A DNA stretch of 64,000 nucleotides, from NCBI GenBank assembly GCA_963844855.1, contig CAWJQP010000065.1, positions 1 to 64,000 on the forward strand. The letters run 5' to 3'. Shown piece after piece: positions 58,093 to 64,000 of the stretch. Under the pieces are notes generated by a model, which had not been told where the DNA came from, searched no databases, and saw only the letters and a list, made by a program, of their open reading frames with translations. The position numbers were made by a program, and so were the translations under genes. Source of the DNA: DASQDN01 sp963844855 (GTDB taxonomy: Bacteria > Acidobacteriota > Terriglobia > Bryobacterales > Bryobacteraceae). Numbering within the stretch: position 1 is the stretch's first letter; the number at the start of each line of letters is the position of its first letter.

Positions 58093-58951
58093 GTGACTAT
58101 TCGCTCCGAAATCCTTGAGCGGCTAAAAAACGTGCCGAACCAGGGAACCGAGGATGCGGCGCTCGCGCTCCTGGCCTTGCGGCAATCCGGCGCTGATGCC
58201 GCTCCACTCCTTGCGCCTGCAACAACGTTCCGGCGCCTGGGGCGCAACCGCGAACGTGGAGGTGCCGAATGCTTTTCACACCGGACTGGCCCTCCTTGCC
58301 CTCCGACCTTTTGAAAGTTCATCGGTGCGAAGGGCAGCCGACCGCGCACTCAGATGGCTTTCCCAGCTTCGAGGACGAGAATCGCACTGGCTCTGGCAAT
58401 GGAAGTTTCGTTTATTCGATCGGCAGGTCCGGTTCGATCCAGCGAAATCTGGATGGCCGTGGGTTCCCGAGACTGTCAGTTGGGTGGCGCCGACGGCGAT
58501 TGCGGTCCTTGCCTTGCGAGCGTGGCGTCGGGAATCGCCACGCATTGCCGCTGGCGCCGACATGCTGCTCGACCGTGCGTGTCCTCAAGGCGGATGGAAT
58601 GCCGGGCAACTCGGTCGTGTTCGGCGTCGAACTCGATCCGCATCCTGACTTCACAGCCATGGCGCTGCTCGCGCTTGCGTGGCTCAGTTCACGGCGGAGA
58701 CGACGATCGTCCATCGGTCCCTGGACTACCTCGTCACTCGGTTGACGGATCTCTCTTCCCCTTACTCCCTGGCTTGGGCGTTATGGCGCTTCAATGCCCA
58801 TGGGCATCGAAGGAGCCGATCAACTGAGCCGTGAGATTGGAGGCGTGCGCGCGTCCTGCGAGTCTCGAATCGTTACCCGCGCGAGTTCTCGCTCTTGTGG
58901 CGCTTGCGTTGGAACAGCCGGCCGTTCACATTTGAAGGGGTCACCCGATGA
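58093..58951 (+). CDS. Squalene-cyclase/prenyltransferase-like repeat protein, frameshifted
   Basis: About 285 residues from MTIRSEILERLKNVPNQGTE. Alpha-alpha toroid repeats: ALALLALRQSGADA, GLALLALRPFESSSVRRAADRALRWL, WPWVPETVSWVAPTAIAVLALRAWR, and a C-terminal SPYSLAWALWR. This resembles the prenyltransferase/squalene oxidase repeat fold but is shorter than true cyclases, so a catalytic role is uncertain. Several frame changes. Its stop overlaps the DUF362 start (ATGA), so the two are coupled. Confidence 0.6.
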
Positions 58952-59929
58952 ACCGCCGGTCGTTACTAAGCGGTGCTGCTCTCGCGGCGACGGCGGGTCT
59001 GGTAGTTCGTCATCACTGGCGATCGCAAGTTCCCCGGCGGCGTCCGACTATGTCGCGAGTCGCGATCCTCAGATGCGATCGATACGAACTGACGCCTCGG
59101 CGTCGTTGACGATGGATTTCGGCTGATAAGCCACCCGTGCGTGGCAAGCGCGTGCTTCTGAAACCGAACTTGGTTGAATACTCATCGGCGGCGCCAATCA
59201 ATACCCATCCGATGCTGATCGCTTCGGTCATCGACGCGCTCTACAGACTTGGGGCTGCATCAGTCGTCGTTGCCGATGGTCCGGGACACGTTCGGGACAC
59301 AGATCTGTTGCTCTCCGAGTCCGGTCTGAGAGCGCAGCTCAAAGCAGTTGGTCGCGCCGACTTCGTTGATCTCAATTTCGATTCCGTTGCTCGCGTGACG
59401 ACCAGCACCGGCTTGACGCAATTGCAGGAAATCTGGCTTCCGAAGACGGTCCTCTGCGGCTGACGTGGTGATTTCGATGCCGAAGATCAAGACCCATCAC
59501 TGGGCTGGAGTCACGCTGAGCCTGAAGAACCTGTTCGGCGTTGTGCCCGGATCGATCTATGGCTGGCCGAAGAACGTTCTGCATTGGGAGGGCATCGACA
59601 ACTCCATCGTCGAACTTGCCGCCACCATCCCGATTCACTTCGTCATCGCCGACGGAATTGAAGCCATGGAGGGCAACGGGCCTCTGCACGGTCCGATGAA
59701 GCGTCTCGGCTGCCTCGTCTTCGCAGACGACCCTCTCGCCGCTGATGCCACATGCTGCCGCCTGATGGGCATCGATCCTACTCGCGTCCGCCATCTCCAA
59801 ATGGCATCGCCGCTAGGAAATCTGGACATTCAGCATATTGAACAACGTGGTGAACGGATCGAGAGTGCAATCCGCAGCAATTTGATCTGCTTCCAGCAGT
59901 TCGCACATCTTCGAGACTCGTACGGATGA
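58948..59929 (+). CDS. DUF362 domain protein with Tat-like signal, frameshifted
   Basis: About 325 residues. The N-terminus MNRRSLLSGAALAATAGL is a twin-arginine-like signal. After a frame change near 59085 come RVLLKPNLVEYS, INTHPMLIASVIDALYRLGAASVVVADGPG and VNFDS-type strands, and after another near 59460 ISMPKIKTHHWAGVTLSLKNLFGVVPG, the DUF362 hallmark, and FVIADGIEAMEGNGP. DUF362 proteins are often linked to iron-sulfur or ferredoxin partners. Substrate unknown. Pairing with a cyclase-like gene is seen here directly. Confidence 0.7.
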
Positions 59930-60737
59930 CAGGCTCTGCCATCGCATCGTCGATGTATGTCATTGCCAGCATCGGAAAACACGAATGGAGTCTGCTCGTA
60001 AAGCGAGAGCGTGCGGAGACTTCCAGTGGACGTATTCGTCGGAGCCGCATGGTATCAAACGCAGCCATCGGAATGCAAAAGGGCCGAGATACTTCAGCGA
60101 TAGAACGATCAATCTGATATAGTCGCCTCATATGAGGCTACTGGGTAGAAAGCCCGTTTTGGCGGAACCGTAATTCGGGCGTTTGTACTCTCTTTGTCCA
60201 TAACTGTAAGGTAGAAGAGAGAATACGAGTGAGATAATTGTAGGATAAGTACCGCAACTGTGACTGTTTGACAGTAATCCAAATCGAACTCCAGACGGCG
60301 GGCGGTGGCCAGGGCCGATGCGCCGCTGTTGGCTGTAGATCTTCTCGATGAACTGCCAGGATCGAAGCCAGTACTTCGTAGCCAGGTTCTATTCCTGCCG
60401 GTAGTCGCCGGCGCGAGCGCATCTCAGCCTCGCGATTCACTCAGCAACCGGACGTGAACCTCGCGATTCATCCGGCTCCTATCATCAGACCGTGGTCCCA
60501 AGCTCCAATGTGCGAACAGTCCCGTATTGACGAGTTTGCCGCACCGCAACCACGACTAACAAGGATTAGAGGAACATTGCAACCGTAGCATTAAATCGAT
60601 TTCAGATTAGACCAAGTAAACATTGGTCCACTGCCCGCCAGCGATCCCGAATGGGCGACATAGTGACATGCTTCTTGAGGACAGATTTGCCCGCAAGCAA
60701 ATTAGCGACACAGCTAAGTGAACAGGTCTTCGCGAGC
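59930..60737. other. Region without a confident gene
   Basis: About 800 bases. A 100-codon minus frame (60138-60440) lacks a recognisable domain, and the DNA is unusually AT-rich at 60110-60270. Perhaps remnants of earlier insertions. Confidence 0.4.
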
Positions 60738-61498
60738 CTACGAAAGCTCTGAACTTCGATGCACTGCTGGGTCACTTCCGCGCGGCGTCGGATGGTCAGA
60801 GCATGATCTGCAATTGTGCCGGATAGATAGAACATTCGCCACGTGGAGTCGTGGTTCTCTCCGCCGAACGCTGCATTCCTCACGCTCCTCCAGAAGGCCG
60901 TGAATAATCAGCTCGCTAATCAAGAAGACCTTTACGCTGGGCCGTTTCACAGGCAGCGTCGGGTCAGGGTAACCGTTCAGCACGAGCCACTCCTTGTGAT
61001 CCCGCGCGAGCCTTGAGTACGGGACCACTTCAGGGTGCTCGCGAAGCAGATCGCCGAAGGATGTCTCGCGCGATGCCGCCCTTGAATCGACGCAGCACTC
61101 CGCGGCTGAGCAAACGGTACACCGACGCCCGAGAAAGACCGAGATCTGCCGCCACCTGCGTAACAGTCAGCGAGGGCCGTTCCGTTTCCTCGTCAGGTGC
61201 ACGAATCAGCGGACGGACGGCCGTTGTGTCGGCTCACGTACTTTCTGACGGCCGCAGAAGATCTTGTGGCCAGGTTCATCGTCTCGCTCTCGACCGCCGC
61301 GATCTCCTCCGGTGACCACCGGGGCCTTTCCGCCCATGGCCATTGGCCTCGAGGGAGCACTCTGCGCAAGAACTGCTGAACGGATCCAACGGATCGGCCA
61401 AGGCGGCCTGCAATTACCTCAATCTGGGGTCTCGCATCGGCCGGCGTACGCGCCCATTCCAGCACGAGTCTCGCTTCCTTTGTTGTCCACGTTCTCAT
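60738..61498 (-). CDS. Myb/SANT-like plus HTH DNA-binding protein, frameshifted
   Basis: Starts MRTWTTKEARLVLEWART, a Myb/SANT-like helix, with GRLGRSVGSVQQFLRRVL and a second repeat WSPEEIAAVESE. After a frame change near 61210 it continues SLTVTQVAADLGLSRASVYRLLSRGVLRRFKGG, a helix-turn-helix of the excisionase/MerR-like type, then KVFLISELIIHGLLEEREEC. The C-terminal end is uncertain. A related protein is at 62836-63650. Confidence 0.5.
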
Positions 61499-61905
61499 GG
61501 CCGAGAGTTCTGTGCCGCCCGCAACAGCGGGCTACGTCATCGAGACTACGGCCACTCTTGAAATCGGCAAAACACGAGAGAACGTGAAGAACGAGACCGG
61601 AAGAGCGAACCGTTCAAGACCACACTTGATGCTTGCGATTGGAATCTCTAGCGGTTCAATCGTTTACATCAGGCGTGGCTTCACAGCGCAATATTCGATG
61701 ATCCCGGAGAAGTCTAAATCTCCACTGTTGAAAATTCTCGACGTAAACGGCAGTGGATGTACGGAAGCAGATAATCAACCGAGGCCGCGAATTTTTCAGT
61801 AGAAGTCTTTGCTCCTTGATACTAAAATCCTTGAAGAAGCCGTGCGGATTGGTCCTTGCATTTCCGGATGCCGCCCACCAGGCGAGTTTAAAGGGAAGAG
61901 TCAAT
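61499..61905. other. Intergenic region
   Basis: About 400 bases between divergently oriented genes. No repeat or RNA gene recognised. The plus frame from 61753 may extend the next gene upstream. Confidence 0.3.
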
Positions 61906-62846
61906 TTTGACAGGAAAGACGAAGAAAACGCACTCCGCCACAAGCACGTTAGCGAGCGCCCCAGTGCATCGGGCAATGCGGAAGCAATCGCTCAAGGTGC
62001 CGTGGCGCGATTTGCCGATGCGTGCAACCACCTGATCGAGTGGCAATCTTTCGCACTGTGGGTGCGAGCGATCATCGGTTCGGAGCAAGGTGTGCCACCA
62101 TGGCTGCGCGAGTGCATTGACCATCGTTGCCCAGGTTTCCTTGACGGCCGACCGAAACCATCCGATTACGACTCGATGTGGCTCGACCTTTCAGGCTGGG
62201 TAACGAGCATTTCTTCGAGACCGCTCGTCACGGCGGCTGGCTGGATGCTCTCCACTTCTATTCCGGGCGCGATCCCAAGTCCGAGAGGATCTGGGTCCAG
62301 TGGACGCGCACAGAATCGGCGTGGCGCAACTGCCTCCCACAAACATATCCATCCTTCGATGAGTGGCACTACGAAGCCCTGAAGACCTGCGGAACCGATG
62401 ATAAGGATGAACTAACTCACTCACCCATGGCCGACGACCAATTCGCCGCTCTGGTGATAGACTACATCGAGTGGGAAGCATTCGCATTTTGGGCTCGCGC
62501 CATCGCTGAGTCCGCTGCCGAGTCCCGGCCAACCTGACGTCCCTATTGAACAGCGGTGCCCTGGATTCGTAGACCGGATCCGTCCGAACCGTCCTACGGC
62601 GCACGGGATCCTCGACCCGCTTCTGGAGAGATCTGCTGGCCTGGATCGAAGACCATTTCTTCGCATCAGCAAAGACCTCCTCCAGCCTCGACGCGATTCG
62701 TGCTACCGCTCGAACTCACCTGCGCGGCGAACGAATCGCCACCTATTGGGCAGATACCAACTCTCGGTGGAGCACCAGACCACCAATGCCGGTACCCCAG
62801 TTTCGAAGAGTGGCTTCGGGAGGCTGACGCCTTCGTCACGCGTTGA
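61906..62846 (+). CDS. Hypothetical protein with internal duplication, frameshifted
   Basis: At least 300 residues; start unclear. Two tandem units can be followed: LIEWQSFALWVRAIIG...CIDHRCPGFLDGR...WVNEHFFETARHGGWLDAL...YPSFDEWH, then YIEWEAFAFWARAIAES...LLAWIEDHFFASAK...YPSFEEWLREADAFVTR up to the stop at 62846. Each unit is about 140 residues. Two or three frame changes. No known family; the repeated IEW-x-FAxWxRAI and PSF-EEW motifs should make it searchable. Convergent with the HTH gene. Confidence 0.5.
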
Positions 62847-63650
62847 TTCTCCGTATCAGTTTGTTGTCTTGAGGCACCAGGCGACGCCTCCTGCTAGGTC
62901 TTTCTTCTTTGCGCCCTCCACGCTGGACAACGGTTCCGCGTCCGTAGCCCATGGAGAGCATGAGCCATCTCTGCGTCTCGATAGGCAGCGTCTCGAAAGG
63001 GATCTCTTCCGGATGGTGCCGGCAAAGCCAACGGAGTGACTCCTCGGTGATACGTCCCTTCTTGCGCCTCAGCCAGCCGCGGCGCACCCAGCCGTTCACG
63101 GCGGCCTCCGAGACCCGCAGATCAAGGACAAGGTCCTTCGTTTTGAAGCCTCCGAAAAAATCGGCGCTCCAGCCCAATTTGCGAAGTCGCGCCAGGATAG
63201 ACTTCTTGGAGCGGTTCAGCCGTCGAGCAATCGTGTCCAGCTGACAACCCATAAGCGAAAGAAGATAGTGGTCGAGCGTCGACGACCAGCGCCTAGGAGG
63301 CGTGACCCTATGTTGTGTTAACCCAAGAACTCGGGCCCGCCAAACGACGGCGTCTCTCGACCAATCTGGATGCAGTTTCAAGATCTTCTCGATGGCGTTT
63401 CGAGAAGATGCGCGGTTGCAACCAAACTCGTGGCGAAGGATCTGATACCTCTTCGTCGGTCCACTCGTGCTTCCGGTATCGCCTCCGCCTGCCAGCCTTA
63501 CGCCGTTGTACCGTTGCAGCTCCCGATGACCCGGGAAAGGCGGGGACCTGGGACTTACTACCTGCGTTGGCATTAGTACCACCTGGTTGTATTTACATGG
63601 GTTTCTTTCTTTTCAAAGACAATGCTTCATCATTCTCCGGGTAGTGGACA
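62836..63650 (-). CDS. Myb/SANT-like plus HTH DNA-binding protein, second copy
   Basis: About 250 residues or more. Joined frames give KHEWTDEE-x-ILRHEFGCNRASSRNAIEKILKLHPDWSRDAVVWRARVLGL (SANT-like), LDHYLLSLMGCQLDTIARRLNRSKKSILARLRKLGW, and an HTH VLDLRVSEAAVNGWVRRGWLRRKKGRITEESLRWL, ending in a basic tail. The same order as in the protein at 60738-61498, so paralogues. Probably transcriptional regulators. One frame change near 63445. Confidence 0.6.
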
Positions 63651-63705
63651 CAAATCGCTTGTTAGGTAATCGAAGGAATTGTCGCTTGACCCCTTTGGAG
63701 CGGCG

Positions 63706-64000
63706 CTAGAAGCTGAACCTGGCTGCGATCTGAAACGCCCTTGGACCACCCGACCCGAATACCTGTGTTGCGCGGTTCGCGGGTTGGCCGAAGGCGGAGC
63801 TCTCAAGGAGATTCACGCCGTATCCCGTAAGAGTTGGCGACGTTGAAGAGGTTGAAAACTTCCCCGAAGATATTCAGTTCGTAGTGCTCTCGCAGCCGAA
63901 TGATCTTGCCCAGCCGAATGTCCACGGAAAAGAATCGATCGCCAAGATCGAAGTCCGCCGGAAGAGTAACTCTTGGGATTACCTGGCCGGTCGGGGTGCG
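63706..64000 (-). CDS. TonB-dependent receptor, C-terminal part (incomplete)
   Basis: Reading the minus strand from the window edge gives RTPTGQVIPRVTLPADFDLGDRFFSVDIRLGKIIRLREHYELNIFGEVFNLFN, then after a frame change near 63835 a strand ending FQIAARFSF and stop. The alternating beta pattern, the EVFNLFN block and the terminal aromatic residue are typical of large outer-membrane TonB-dependent receptors, abundant in Acidobacteria. The N-terminal part is outside the window. Confidence 0.75.

Overview
ORGANISM AND OVERALL PICTURE. The window looks like a high-GC bacterial chromosome or large replicon, most likely an acidobacterium. That placement is an inference from the TonB-dependent-receptor tail at the right edge, the squalene-cyclase-like plus DUF362 pair and the overall gene style, not from a marker gene. 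About the first 58 kb is one long, almost entirely minus-strand array typical of an integrative or conjugative element. The last 6 kb (58-64 kb) has a different organisation and reads like flanking or other accessory DNA.

LAYOUT. (a) 0.4-8.3 kb: a DUF2997 / DUF1257 / radical SAM / AAA ATPase cluster. Its radical SAM gene is split by a 4.8-kb nested insertion (1711-6481) containing a 173-bp tandem repeat, a decayed ORF, a GxxExxY gene and an ISNCY-type insertion sequence. (b) 8.4-14.6 kb: CPBP protease-like membrane protein, zeta-type toxin/antitoxin pair, Gp157-like protein, SNF2-like helicase, DUF6094 methyltransferase. (c) 14.7-20.7 kb: a Tn7-like transposition module (TnsA-TnsB fusion, TnsC/TniB ATPase, TniQ/TnsD with HTH repeats) headed by a DUF6788 protein. 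(d) 20.7-30.5 kb: a TOTE-type primase-helicase, a BrnT/BrnA-like toxin-antitoxin pair, a second archaeo-eukaryotic primase with a zinc finger, RNase HI, a Rad52-family annealing protein and several small proteins, with two plus-strand cargo genes (a RibD/DHFR-like reductase and an AHSA1-type protein). (e) 31.5-57.6 kb: a VirB/VirD4 type IV secretion system (VirD4, VirB9-like, VirB8, VirB6, two VirB5-like, VirB4, VirB3, three VirB2-like or related membrane proteins, VirB10, a second VirB9-like, a lytic transglycosylase), plus an 882-residue protein of unknown function, a membrane-anchored double AAA+ ATPase, a MoxR ATPase and a plus-strand TPR protein. (f) 57.8-58.04 kb: a regular array of an 11-bp motif. 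(g) 58.1-64 kb: squalene-cyclase-like protein, DUF362 protein, two Myb/SANT-plus-HTH proteins, a repeat protein and the 3' end of a TonB-dependent receptor gene.

HOW IT FITS TOGETHER. The T4SS and coupling protein would transfer the element. The primases, helicases, RNase HI, Rad52 and methyltransferase look like a self-contained DNA processing set, and the TA pairs would stabilise it. I saw no tyrosine or serine recombinase, no recognisable relaxase and no VirB11, so the Tn7-like module is the only visible candidate for element integration. That is an inference.

DATA QUALITY. Many genes carry single-base frameshifts, in every case I traced in or next to short homopolymers, and restoring one base restores family-like sequence. 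They are concentrated in 0.6-1.7, 14.7-23.9 and 41-57.6 kb, while several genes of 400-780 codons elsewhere are intact. I annotate such genes as one CDS with the frameshift noted. Whether they are sequencing errors or real decay cannot be decided here.
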